Numbered from the stretch's first letter, positions 1 to 7,925 are shown. The stretch: 28,070 nt of DNA from an uncultured Oscillospiraceae bacterium (GCA_900754605.1 CAAEDK010000132.1:1-28070), one strand, 5' to 3'. Program-made: numbers and translations. Notes: generated by a model not told the origin, from the sequence alone.

Positions 1-97
1 ACCCATTCGCGGCCCCTTTAGGGGCGTTGTCCGTATTGTGCCCTTCTAGGGCTTACTCAAGCCCCCGGCTTAGCCGGGGGTCCTGACTTTTTCATGG
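1..97 (+). repeat. Three consecutive stem-loops; possible right end of an IS200/IS605-type element
   Basis: Three GC-rich hairpins follow each other: GGCCCC/GGGGC at 12-25 (loop TTTA), GCCCT/AGGGC at 40-52 (loop TCT), and CCCCCGGC/GCCGGGGG at 62-80 (loop TTA). The last is followed by a T-run at 88-92, so it could also act as a terminator for plus-strand transcription. Right ends of IS200/IS605 and TnpB-bearing elements commonly end in compact hairpins that double as the 3' part of the TnpB guide RNA. The assignment is an inference because no tnpA or tnpB coding sequence is visible; it would lie before the window. Alternatives are a terminator cluster or a REP-like repeat. Confidence 0.4.
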
Positions 98-1006
98 TCA
101 ACAGTCGAGATAGGGAGAGTCCTCGGGTGTCAGGATCAATTCGCAGGTGCAGTCCTGATAATGTTTTTGAGCTGCGGCATTGATGGCCGCAGATGCGTGA
201 GTTAGATCGCTGACAGCCAAACTGCCGCATTCAATCTGAAAATAGACGGCGATCCAGAGATGGCGGCCCGTGCGGGTGATGTCAAAAAAGACAGGGATAA
301 AGTGGTACTCAGATAAAATTGGTTCGACCAGAGACTTGATCTCATCGATCAGTGTCTCATCAGGGGAGAAGAGGAAAATATCACGGATGGCACTCCAGAG
401 AACTTTGATGCTTTCTGGCAGCATAAATACCATGACCAGTACAGCGACAATAGGATCGAAGTAGGGTGAGAGAAACGCAAGAGGGGTGCGTTCAAGTGTG
501 AGGGAAAGGAGAAAGGCAAGGGCCATCCCGAGACTGTAAATGATATCCAGCTTCCAGCCCAGGAGTTCTGTTGTGATGGTGGGAGAGGTGATATTTTTGC
601 TAAAGCGTTTCATAACAGCAAAGATCACAATGCTTGCTGCGCCAAGGGAAAGCTGGAAGAGAGCAACCTGGACATTATTCACTGGGTTTCCGCCGGTTAA
701 AGCGGAGCCGATGACATCGGCGGAGATCCCCATTGTGACAGACAGCATCATTACACCCTTGATGATAACGAAGATGGACTCCACCTGGAAATAGCCATAT
801 GGATGTTTTTCTGACATTGGCTTGTGAAATAGCGGCGTCAAAAAGAGCAGCAGTGCGATAAATACCAGTTCCGACATGTCATATACTGCGTCGGTGAGGG
901 CGGAATGAGAATGACTATAGATGGAAAAAATAAATTCGGCGATGGCAAAAGCCAAGCCGGAAAGAAACGAAATCCGCAGGATCCGTTTTTCGTTGCGTTC
1001 GGTCAT
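98..1006 (-). CDS. Cation diffusion facilitator (CDF) family transporter
   Basis: A predicted inner-membrane divalent metal/proton antiporter of about 302 residues, close to the usual CDF length. The N-terminal part carries hydrophobic helices with the family's metal-site pattern: SHSALTDAVYDMSE in the second helix and GWKLDIIYSLG in the fifth. A soluble C-terminal domain of about 85 residues ends the protein. I chose the ATG at 1006, giving MTERNEKR, because an AAAGG-type ribosome binding site precedes it; an upstream in-frame ATG at 1048 would add 14 residues. It is a single gene with its own sigma-A-type promoter at 1073-1101. The first Asp site reads DAVYD, not the common HxxxD, so the metal cannot be named. 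Confidence 0.88.
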   Translation of the reverse strand: MTERNEKRILRISFLSGLAFAIAEFIFSIYSHSHSALTDAVYDMSELVFIALLLFLTPLFHKPMSEKHPYGYFQVESIFVIIKGVMMLSVTMGISADVIGSALTGGNPVNNVQVALFQLSLGAASIVIFAVMKRFSKNITSPTITTELLGWKLDIIYSLGMALAFLLSLTLERTPLAFLSPYFDPIVAVLVMVFMLPESIKVLWSAIRDIFLFSPDETLIDEIKSLVEPILSEYHFIPVFFDITRTGRHLWIAVYFQIECGSLAVSDLTHASAAINAAAQKHYQDCTCELILTPEDSPYLDC

Positions 1007-1072
1007 GGGTGGTTCTACCTTTCTATGTAATGACGTCATAATGGGCAAGGGCGTACAGAGCAGCTGGTCAGT

Positions 1073-1101
1073 ATTATATCCGTTTTCTATGTTCTTTTCA
1101 A
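1073..1101 (-). promoter_or_regulatory. Sigma-A-type promoter for the CDF transporter gene
   Basis: On the minus strand TTGAAA (1096-1101) and a consensus TATAAT (1073-1078) are separated by exactly 17 bases. The predicted 5' leader to the ATG at 1006 is about 60 nt. It contains the 10-bp palindrome ATGACGTCAT (1030-1039), a possible operator. Confidence 0.75.
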
Positions 1102-1249
1102 CGTTGGCTTAGAATTTTCTGATCCTTTCGTCCCTGTTTCATGTTTCTCCAAAGGTATTGCCTCCGATATTATCACAAATTTCCAGCAAAGGAATCTCCT
1201 TTTCCATACAGGCATACACCGGAAGTTCGGCTCCAGCGCAAAAAATATC
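1102..1249. other. Divergent intergenic segment without a recognisable gene
   Basis: This stretch separates the CDF promoter (minus) from the structured RNA promoter (plus). Short open frames exist but have no ribosome binding site or recognisable product. No strong hairpin or repeat was seen. Confidence 0.5.
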
Positions 1250-1278
1250 TTGCAATGAGAGAAGTAAGATGCTATAAT
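1250..1278 (+). promoter_or_regulatory. Sigma-A-type promoter for the structured RNA
   Basis: TTGCAA (1250-1255) and a perfect TATAAT (1273-1278) are separated by 17 bases. Transcription is predicted to begin around 1285, about 25 nt before the closing stem of the RNA. No coding sequence begins behind this promoter until 1702. Confidence 0.75.
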
Positions 1279-1309
1279 AAGCCAAAATTTTGATCGGGCA
1301 CAATCCGAT

Positions 1310-1523
1310 CAGAGATCTTGACCGCCATCCCACAGGGGAGGGCTGAGGCTACACGGACGGCCGGGTCAAATGCCGAAAACCCGTCGAAGAGCCGGGGACC
1401 GTACCGCGGGTACGGATTGGCAACCTTTGTTGCCTTATTGATCGAGCGTTCCGCTCGAATTTTATAAGTTGGAACGAACAACAACTTGTGAAATGGTCAA
1501 TAAGAGTAGGACTTTGATCTCTG
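1310..1523 (+). ncRNA. Structured noncoding RNA of ~214 nt, probable raiA-motif RNA
   Basis: The core is closed by an 8-bp long-range stem, CAGAGATC (1310-1317) with GATCTCTG (1516-1523). Inside, TTGACC (1318-1323) can pair with GGTCAA (1364-1369). Clean local hairpins follow: CCGTACC/GGTACGG (1399-1415), GGCAAC/GTTGCC (1419-1434), TCGAGCG/CGCTCGA (1442-1458) and AAGTTG/CAACTT (1466-1487). Loops and linkers are purine-rich, as in conserved RNAs. A consensus promoter lies just upstream and a strong intrinsic terminator ends at 1624, so the primary transcript would be about 340 nt. No long open frame with a ribosome binding site overlaps it. Size, Clostridia host and layout fit the raiA motif, a large structured RNA known from Firmicutes. 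That identity rests on recollection and the pairing pattern, not on a covariance search. No raiA or comFC gene, its frequent neighbours, is in the window. An RNA gene is well supported; the class name is about 55 percent. Confidence 0.8.
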
Positions 1524-1587
1524 GTGGGTGCTCTGAATGTCCATGTATAGCGGTTCCTCCGGCTCAGGGGGAGGACTGTATTTTCAC

Positions 1588-1624
1588 ACAGGCTGTGGTG
1601 CGTTCCGCACCCAGCCTGTTTTTT
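1588..1624 (+). terminator. Intrinsic terminator of the structured RNA transcript
   Basis: ACAGGCTG-T-GGTGCG (1588-1602) pairs with CGCACCCAGCCTGT (1606-1619) across a TTC loop with one bulged T at 1596, and runs into six T residues (1619-1624). It is among the strongest terminators in the window and separates the RNA gene from the peptidase gene. Confidence 0.85.
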
Positions 1625-1701
1625 GCGCCCTTTCCCGGTAAATAGCCCGCGATATGTGGGCTGTTTATAAATGAGAACACAAGATCAGGAGGAAGAAAAC
1701 A

Positions 1702-1774
1702 TTGAAAAAAACCTTGACCACGCTTTTTTTTGAGTCTGTCACTGCTGTTATCTGGCTGTGGATAGAGCCAGCCC
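1702..1774 (+). pseudogene. Out-of-frame lipoprotein signal peptide of the M28 peptidase
   Basis: An AGGAGG ribosome binding site (1688-1693) precedes a TTG start at 1702 reading MKKTLTTL. The frame then meets eight T residues (1724-1731) and leaves the peptidase frame. Dropping one T gives a textbook lipoprotein signal ending in the lipobox LSGC, with the Cys codon at 1757-1759, now in the peptidase frame. Two codons later a TAG (1763-1765) interrupts it, followed by SQP and the ATG at 1775. Two independent lesions therefore separate the export signal from the enzyme. A single sequencing error in the T-run would not restore it. Recoding by slippage plus readthrough is possible but unlikely. 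Confidence 0.7.
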
Positions 1775-3841
1775 ATGACGCCTGCCTCGTTGAAAGAGGA
1801 ATACGACGCCTTCATGGAAGCAGTATCACCTGACTACGCCTATGACATTGCGCTGGAGCTGACCACCAATCCGGAGTTTTTCAACTCTGAACTGGGCGGG
1901 CGGACCGCTGGCAGCGATGCTGAGCACGCCGCTGCGGACTATTTGGCCAGTGTGATGGAGGAGATTGGCCTGTCCAACGTGGAAAAGGTGGCCGCATCCT
2001 GCGACCGCTGGCAGTTTAATGGAGCCAGCTTTACAGTGGATGGAAAGGAATATCCCGTTTACAGCTATGCCACTGCATCAACGCCCCCTGAGGGGATTAC
2101 CGCCGAGGTAGTCTATGCCGGAAAGGGCACCGCGTGGGACTATGAGGACCTGGATGTAGAGGGAAAGATCGTCCTGGTGGATGTAGATCAGCGGGCCGAC
2201 TGGTGGGTCACCTACCCCATGCTGGAGGCGGACTTTCAAGGTGCGGTGGCTATTTTGGCGGCGAATGTGGGTGGCTTTTCCCAAATTGCGGACGATGCTC
2301 TGAATTGTCAGGACATCTGCGGCCCCACCTCCATTCCAACCCTGTCGATCGGCCTGGCAGATTCTCAGGAATTGCAGGAAAAAATGAAGGCTGGACCTGT
2401 GACTGCTACGCTGGTGGTGGATAACGAGGTGGAGATCGACACCGGAACCACATATAATATCATGGGGGTTCTGAAGGGCAAGTCCTCTGAACATCAGATT
2501 TTAGTGGGCGGGCACTACGATGTGCATTTCTGGGGCTTCCAGGATGACAACTGTGCCGTCGGTCTGGTGCTGTCCATGGCGAAGGCAATGATCGACTCCG
2601 GCTACCAGCCCGAAAACGACATTGTGTTCTGCCTCCACGGCGCTGAAGAATGGGGTTCTTCTTACACCCAGTATGACTGGACGGTCGGTGCATGGGAGAT
2701 GATCAACCGTGTCCATCCTGATTGGGTGGGCAAGACGTTGGCCTTTCTCAACTTCGAGCTGCCCGCCTATGAGTTCGACACCTATACCAGCACCTACTCA
2801 GCCCCTGAGATGTATGCCATGCTGGACTACTACGCCAACGAGTACCCCTACTCCCCGGATCCCGAGGGCTGTTTCCCGGACGGTGTGCTCACCGAGGGCT
2901 ATCAGACTTATACCTATTCCGATGACTTCTCCTACTATGCCGCTGGCGTGCCATCCACAGTAAACGGCTTTTTGCTGCAAAAGGACATGGAGAATGTGTT
3001 CCCTTTTTATGTGGACATCTACCACAGTCAGTACGATACCCCCGATACTTACAACGAGGATGTAATGGATTTCAATATCCGCTACTACGGTGCTCTGGCC
3101 ATGTATATCGACCAGACCCCTGCCCTGTATCTGGACTTCACCGCCCAGTATGACCGGATTCTGGCCTCGATGGATGAGAAAGCGATGGTCGCCGCAGGTG
3201 TGGATGTAGAGGCATTCCATGCTGCGCTGGAGGAGCTGAATGCGGCAGCGCAGGCTATGACCGAACGTGTTGAGGCCCTGAACCGCAGTTATCTCAAGGC
3301 CAGAGAAGACGGCGACAGCGCAGCCATGGAGAAGCTATGGGCGGAGGGCAAGGAACTGACTGCGCAGAATCTCCAGGCATTTGAATTTGCGCAGAAGAAC
3401 CTGCTGGGACTGATGTATGAGCGCCCTATCGTTCCCCATGAAGCGCCTCAGGAAAACATCAAGCTGTGCCAGGAGATCATTGCCTGCCTGAAACAGGGTG
3501 ATGTGGTGACTGTGGTGGACGAGTTGGCCTGGACGGTTAACAATGTGTTGGAGTACTATGCGATGTACTTCTCACCCGAGGTCATCACCATTCAGGATGA
3601 TATGCACTGGGGTGAGGGCAACCAGGACAACCTGTATTGGGGAAGCGACATCAACTTCACCAAGGCCGATGTAGATGCCGCGACCCGCAGCCTTTATATG
3701 CGCTACGGAGAACAGGGCGGTGATTTTTCTCAGGAAATCACAGTCTATGAGGCGGCGATCCAGGCTCAGACAGAGATCCTCAACAAGCTGAGCACGCAGG
3801 AAATCCATGCGATGCAGCAGCTGGCACAGCTGCTTGGCTGA
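1775..3841 (+). CDS. M28 family zinc metallopeptidase (aminopeptidase-like), signal peptide detached
   Basis: A 688-residue predicted peptidase. Residues about 90-200 look like a protease-associated (PA) insert (VYAGKGTAWDYEDLDVEGKIVLVD). The M28 catalytic core follows, with the expected two-zinc ligands and acids: GGHYDVH (H about 247), FQDDN (D about 258), GAEEWG (E about 291-292), NFE, and YHSQYDTPD (H about 416). The last about 250 residues are helical and acidic and have no family I recognise. Family members are normally exported, and a lipoprotein leader is visible upstream at 1702-1774 but out of frame and followed by a stop. From the ATG at 1775 the protein would lack a signal and stay in the cytoplasm, or the gene may be a recent pseudogene. 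No good ribosome binding site precedes 1775. The catalytic core itself is open and uninterrupted. Confidence 0.82.
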   Translation: MTPASLKEEYDAFMEAVSPDYAYDIALELTTNPEFFNSELGGRTAGSDAEHAAADYLASVMEEIGLSNVEKVAASCDRWQFNGASFTVDGKEYPVYSYATASTPPEGITAEVVYAGKGTAWDYEDLDVEGKIVLVDVDQRADWWVTYPMLEADFQGAVAILAANVGGFSQIADDALNCQDICGPTSIPTLSIGLADSQELQEKMKAGPVTATLVVDNEVEIDTGTTYNIMGVLKGKSSEHQILVGGHYDVHFWGFQDDNCAVGLVLSMAKAMIDSGYQPENDIVFCLHGAEEWGSSYTQYDWTVGAWEMINRVHPDWVGKTLAFLNFELPAYEFDTYTSTYSAPEMYAMLDYYANEYPYSPDPEGCFPDGVLTEGYQTYTYSDDFSYYAAGVPSTVNGFLLQKDMENVFPFYVDIYHSQYDTPDTYNEDVMDFNIRYYGALAMYIDQTPALYLDFTAQYDRILASMDEKAMVAAGVDVEAFHAALEELNAAAQAMTERVEALNRSYLKAREDGDSAAMEKLWAEGKELTAQNLQAFEFAQKNLLGLMYERPIVPHEAPQENIKLCQEIIACLKQGDVVTVVDELAWTVNNVLEYYAMYFSPEVITIQDDMHWGEGNQDNLYWGSDINFTKADVDAATRSLYMRYGEQGGDFSQEITVYEAAIQAQTEILNKLSTQEIHAMQQLAQLLG

Positions 3842-4084
3842 TCCGGGTAGCTGGGAAAAGAACTGGTAAGTTTGTTCGGAAACCGGTCTTTGAGTCATCG
3901 ATCTTGACGGGCGCATGAGAGATATATGAAATAAGGCAAGTTACTGCCGAGTGCTGTCATATCCTCATGTGCCCGGTTTTGATAGGAACCCTATTTGTGT
4001 CCGCACTTAGGAAGCGAGACGCTGTCAGAGCGTCAGTCAGGGAGGAGGTGTTGGGAAGGAAAAATCTTGCATAGAAGAGGAAAA

Positions 4085-4121
4085 ACAGGGCTCCGGCGGT
4101 GTGATTCCGCCGGAGCCCTGT
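4085..4121 (+). terminator. Strong perfect hairpin, probable terminator
   Basis: Fifteen bases at 4085-4099 pair perfectly with 4107-4121 (arm core GGGCTCCGGCGG) across a 7-nt loop. It lies about 240 nt after the M28 stop. The T-run (4135-4140) is 13 nt away, so a simple rho-independent mechanism is not certain. It may end the peptidase transcript or be a dispersed hairpin repeat. Confidence 0.55.
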
Positions 4122-4509
4122 TGTCTGTATCTGGTTTTTTGTGTGGAAAAAGAAATTCGGAAAGAAAAGATTTTGTACCTGTTAACACAGAGTTTGGTAC
4201 GGCTGCTCAGGTTTGGTCTGGAAGTACTTATAATTAAGACAATTTTATCATGCTGTAGGCAAAAAGGAATCCATGCAAAAAATCATTGTACTGGCTCCAA
4301 TTGACGCAGAAAATCTGCAAACAAGATCCCAAGTATCAAGTATATAGTAACAGCTGGCATAACGGAAAAATACCAGTTACGCTCTATATCATCTGGATTT
4401 TTGTGATTGATGAAGCGCAGTCATCTCCCTGAATTTCAACGTGATACCGGATTCCTGCTTTACAGTTCAATATTCCATTAGAAACAAGGTATATCCTTTT
4501 TATTAGATC
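4122..4509. other. AT-rich intergenic stretch without a supported gene
   Basis: Together with 3842-4084 this forms a gap of about 670 bp between the peptidase and the TRIC gene. Short open frames lack ribosome binding sites and family signals. Composition is clearly more AT-rich than the neighbouring core genes. Apart from the hairpin at 4085-4121 I see no repeat or RNA. Confidence 0.5.
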
Positions 4510-5166
4510 TCAGTTTCTACCCTGGATGGGGATCCTGGGCAATGTCCAACAGTAATGGCTGGCAAGTACGCGGAGCACGATTACCAGTATCACACTAAGC
4601 AAAATAGAGCCTGCTTCGGAAAGATATCGGAAGTAGTAATAACAAAGAGCCCCCAAAAGGGAGGCAACAGCATAAATATGTTTTCGAAGAACAGCTGGAG
4701 TCGTCTTGCTCAGTATATCGCGAAGCATACCGCCTCCTACTCCAGTAGTCATCCCTAAAAATATACAAAAAAACGCATTATCTCCAAATCCGGCCGAAAT
4801 GGTATTTTGTACTCCAATCACAGAAAAGATCCCCAACCCGGCGGCATCAAAAATATTAAGTAATGAATCACTGATGAAGTATCGTTGGCCCCCACGCCGC
4901 ATTTGAAAATAGGAAAATACGAACACAAGGAAAGCGGATACTACGGATACCAGAAGATAAACATAGTTCAGGAAGGCATGAGGTGGTATTCGTCCCAACA
5001 ATAAGTCTCTAATAATGCCACCACCGATGGCGGTGATCGCACCCAAGAATAAAACGCCGAAGAAATCCAACTCCCGATCAATCGCAAGCATGGCTCCGGA
5101 GACAGCGAAAGCAACGGTGCCGATTAGTTCTGTGATAAAAGAAAGAAAATCAATGTCGATATACAA
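4510..5166 (-). CDS. TRIC / UPF0126 family membrane protein (YicG-like)
   Basis: About 218 residues with some seven hydrophobic helices arranged as two repeats. Each repeat carries the family's glycine-rich arginine motif: AIGGGIIRDLLLG in the first half and GVGGGMLRDIL in the second. These are the hallmark of prokaryotic trimeric intracellular cation channel homologues, formerly UPF0126; some members are proposed to move glycine. I chose the TTG at 5166 (reading MYIDIDFLSF) because AAGGG lies 10 bases upstream and the length then matches the family. An in-frame GTG at 5175 or a TTG at 5259 would add 3 or 31 residues. It stands alone, convergent with the peptidase gene, in an AT-richer stretch that may have been acquired separately. 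Ion and physiological role are unknown. Confidence 0.85.
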   Translation of the reverse strand: MYIDIDFLSFITELIGTVAFAVSGAMLAIDRELDFFGVLFLGAITAIGGGIIRDLLLGRIPPHAFLNYVYLLVSVVSAFLVFVFSYFQMRRGGQRYFISDSLLNIFDAAGLGIFSVIGVQNTISAGFGDNAFFCIFLGMTTGVGGGMLRDILSKTTPAVLRKHIYAVASLLGALCYYYFRYLSEAGSILLSVILVIVLRVLASHYCWTLPRIPIQGRN

Positions 5167-5807
5167 ATATTTCACACCCTTTTTATTTTGGGAACCGTTC
5201 GTCCAAGAGACATATCGGAATGCACGGTATTCCTGCCCCTCTGCTGTTGTTCCTTTCAAATATCGAAGATCTCAGTGCTATTTCCGAAACATATCGGTGT
5301 GCGGCTGAAATTTGGCAGCGAGAGAAACAGTCCTTCTGCCATGCAATTCGTAGAGCGGACATCCGCAGCAGTCAAAACACTTTTATACTCTGAATTTTGA
5401 GTTGAAGTTCATGTGCTTCATCCCTGTAAAAGTATTATACAAGCAACGCAAAAGACTATCAATACCATCAAGAGAATTATATATGGAATCGCATGTCTTG
5501 GAAGGAAAAAGCGATGGTTGGGATTCCGCTCCATTGGATTTTGTGTGTACTCACCCTTTCTTTGTTTTTCTTTATCTGTCCCTTACGGGAAATGAATCGC
5601 ACTAATTTTCTGCAAAATCATTGGAACAGGGCAGCTGTCTGTTCGCATGACACGATCCATATCCATATAGCCACAGTGATGCTGCACCGAGCAAAAACTG
5701 GCGGACTTGGCCGCGCTTTCTCTGTATGACTGATGAAGAGATGCTCCATACTAAACGATGGATGGGATGTCCGGACAGAAAAAAGAAAAGAGTGGGAGGA
5801 GACAGAG
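5167..5807. other. Intergenic region of ~640 bp, no supported gene
   Basis: Several short plus-strand frames (for example 5493-5729, 78 codons) have no convincing ribosome binding site and no recognisable domain. Composition is AT-rich until about 5700. The similar phrases ACATATCGGAATGC (5210) and ACATATCGGTGTGC (5289) recur, but I cannot assign a role. It may be decayed sequence. Confidence 0.45.
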
Positions 5808-6212
5808 ATGCAAGGGAGAACAGCTGTGCTGGGCCTGGCAGTGGCCCTGACCCTGACACTGGCGTCCTGCGGGGTCCGCAGTGAGGCGGACCGGGGGACG
5901 GAGACAGGACGGTTGCGGATCGGTCAGGCGGAGCAGAATCTGGCTCGAAGTGGCCGGACCATGCTGAAGGATGGGAGTTACTACGCTGGAACGGATGGCT
6001 CTGTGGATCGTGTTCGGCCAGAGTATGAGAGCGAATGGGAGAAGCTGGGCCGTGATCTGCGGGACGGATGGGACCATTTGATGAATGGAACGGAAGAGTC
6101 GGTGGATCGGGCTGGCCGGGCCGCAGAACAGGTGGGCCGGGGCGCCAAGGATGCGGCGGAGGACGCCGGACGAGGCCTGGGGGAGGCCGGCCGGGAGTTG
6201 ACCGGAAAGTAA
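5808..6212 (+). CDS. Small putative lipoprotein of unknown function
   Basis: A 134-residue protein beginning MQGRTAVLGLAVAL with a signal peptide and a lipobox LASC, so the mature N-terminus is Cys about 20. I chose the ATG at 5808 because GGAGGAG lies 7 bases upstream; an upstream in-frame ATG at 5733 would spoil the signal peptide. The mature part is hydrophilic. It holds a DGSYYAGTDGSVDR segment and an Arg/Gly/Ala-rich, probably amphipathic helical tail of roughly 40 residues (repeats of the type GRxAxxxGRG). I do not recognise a family. It is followed by a hairpin at 6244-6282 and stands apart from pyk. Confidence 0.7.
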   Translation: MQGRTAVLGLAVALTLTLASCGVRSEADRGTETGRLRIGQAEQNLARSGRTMLKDGSYYAGTDGSVDRVRPEYESEWEKLGRDLRDGWDHLMNGTEESVDRAGRAAEQVGRGAKDAAEDAGRGLGEAGRELTGK

Positions 6213-6243
6213 GCCGTGTCAGGATAAGGTTACACCAATCCTA

Positions 6244-6282
6244 CAGGCCCTCTGTCTGCGGATACCGCAGGCAGAGGGCCTG
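6244..6282 (+). terminator. Hairpin after the small lipoprotein gene
   Basis: CAGGCCCTCTG and CTGCGG pair with CCGCAG and CAGAGGGCCTG around an ATA loop, with single mismatched bases. The downstream T-tract is poor (GGGTTGTCTC), so termination strength is uncertain. Confidence 0.55.
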
Positions 6283-6435
6283 GGTTGTCTCTGTCGCACC
6301 GCTTTGTCCAGAAATCATCCGCCCAAGCACGGGATTTTCATCACTTTCCCATCTAGCCAAATAGGACTGGTACGAGTATGATTAAGATGTAAAAGAAGAA
6401 GTAAAATGAAAGATTTCCCGTAGGAGGAATGAAGT

Positions 6436-7872
6436 ATGATGTTGAGAAAAACAAAAATTATCTGCACTCTGGGCCCCGCCGTGGACAACGAGGATATGAT
6501 CCGTGCCTTGATCCGTACCGGTATGAATGCGGCCCGGTTCAATTTTTCACACGGCAGCCATGAGGAGCATCTGAATCGCCTGAATCTGCTCAAGTCTGTG
6601 CGGGACTCCATGGGCCGTCCTGTGGCATCTATACTAGATACGAAGGGGCCAGAGATCCGCATCCGGAGCTTTGAAACCAAGACAATCTCTCTGGAGGCGG
6701 GCGATCTGTTTATCCTGACCACTCGTGAGGTACAGGGAAACGGGAGCTTGGTTTCTGTCACCTACCCGGAACTCCACAAAGAGGTATCCGTAGGCCAAGA
6801 AATCCTTATTGATGACGGTCTGGTGGCGCTGAAGGTGAAGGAACTTGACGGACAGGATATCCACTGTACCGTGGAGAACGGCGGCACCCTCTCCGCCAAC
6901 AAGAGCATCAATATCCCTGGTGTACATATCCATCTGCCTGCTCTGACGGAGAAGGATGTGAGCGATATTAAGTTCGGCGTGGAGAACGACTTTGATTTCA
7001 TCGCAGCCTCCTTTGTTCGCCGGGCTGCCGATGTCCAGGCAGTGCGGGAGGTGCTGGAGCGTTTTGGCGGCCAGAATGTCCGCATCATTGCTAAGATTGA
7101 AAATCAGGAAGGTGTGGACAACATTGATGAGATCCTGGAGGCGGCTGATGGGATCATGGTGGCCCGGGGTGACTTAGGCGTGGAAATCCCTGCCGCCAAG
7201 GTGCCGATCCTCCAGAAGCAAATCATCCGCAAGGGGCTTCAGGCGGGTAAACCTGTGATCACAGCAACCCAGATGCTGGACTCCATGATGCGCAATCCCC
7301 GCCCCACCCGGGCGGAGGTGTCCGATGTGGCAAATGCAGTGTTCGACGGCACCAGCTGTGTTATGCTTTCCGGAGAGACCGCCGGTGGCAAATATCCTCT
7401 GGAGGCGTTGACTGCTATGGTGAGCATTGTGGAGGAGGCAGAGCAGTCCATTCACTACTGGCGGCAGTTTGAAAAGCGCCGTGTGATTCCCACCTCTAAC
7501 ATCAACGACGCCATCACCCACACCTGCTGCCTGACCGCTAAGGACCTGGAAGCTAAGGCTATCCTAGCGGCCACCAACTCCGGCCGGACCGCCCGGATGA
7601 TCTGTCGCTTCCGGCCCGCCTGTCCGGTGGCTGCCTTGACTATGCACGAGAAGGTGCGCCGGCAGCTGGCGATCTGTTGGGGTGTTATCCCCTTCCTCAC
7701 TGGAGAGGTCACCTCTACGGATCGGATCTTCTCTCTCTCCGCTGAAGTGGCGCTTAAGGAACGTCTGGTACAGAATGGTGACACGGTGGTCATCACCGCC
7801 GGGGTCCCGCTGGGCAAGAGCGGTTCCACAAACCTGATCAAGGCAGAGATCGTGAATGAAGACCTGATGTAA
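6436..7872 (+). CDS. pyk: Pyruvate kinase
   Basis: Cytoplasmic glycolytic enzyme converting phosphoenolpyruvate and ADP to pyruvate and ATP. It has 478 residues with the standard layout: KTKIICTLGPA at the start, substrate residues ARFNFSHG (R34 to G40), the small B domain after TKGPEIR (about 69-75), the active-site signature IIAKIENQEG (K and E), then the MVARGDLGVEIP loop and the GKPVITATQML region. Glu at about position 73 in TKGPE is the residue associated with potassium-dependent enzymes. It lacks the extra C-terminal PEP-utiliser-like domain of Bacillus Pyk, which explains the shorter length. AGGAGG at 6422-6427 supports the ATG at 6436; a second ATG at 6439 is nearly as good. A terminator at 7887 makes it probably monocistronic. 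Confidence 0.97.
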   Translation: MMLRKTKIICTLGPAVDNEDMIRALIRTGMNAARFNFSHGSHEEHLNRLNLLKSVRDSMGRPVASILDTKGPEIRIRSFETKTISLEAGDLFILTTREVQGNGSLVSVTYPELHKEVSVGQEILIDDGLVALKVKELDGQDIHCTVENGGTLSANKSINIPGVHIHLPALTEKDVSDIKFGVENDFDFIAASFVRRAADVQAVREVLERFGGQNVRIIAKIENQEGVDNIDEILEAADGIMVARGDLGVEIPAAKVPILQKQIIRKGLQAGKPVITATQMLDSMMRNPRPTRAEVSDVANAVFDGTSCVMLSGETAGGKYPLEALTAMVSIVEEAEQSIHYWRQFEKRRVIPTSNINDAITHTCCLTAKDLEAKAILAATNSGRTARMICRFRPACPVAALTMHEKVRRQLAICWGVIPFLTGEVTSTDRIFSLSAEVALKERLVQNGDTVVITAGVPLGKSGSTNLIKAEIVNEDLM

Positions 7873-7886
7873 TCCATCATAATCAG

Positions 7887-7925
7887 ATACCCTCCCGCGG
7901 AGATAGGACCGTGGGAGGGTATTTT
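7887..7925 (+). terminator. Intrinsic terminator of pyk
   Basis: ATACCCTCCCGCGG (7887-7900) pairs with CCGTGGGAGGGTAT (7909-7922), with one G-T pair and an 8-nt loop, followed by TTTTC. It lies 15 bases after the pyk stop. Confidence 0.8.

Noticed and set aside
1139..1484. Short minus-strand frames across the structured RNA
   Set aside because: The pairing pattern, promoter and terminator explain the region as an RNA gene; the frames lack start signals.
3904..3940. Possible promoter TTGACG followed by an AT-rich stretch after the peptidase gene
   Set aside because: No acceptable -10 hexamer at 16-18 bases and no gene downstream.
5402..5729. Overlapping small plus-strand frames, one with a hydrophobic segment
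   Set aside because: No ribosome binding site, three competing frames, and no recognisable product; kept only as a gene-poor region.
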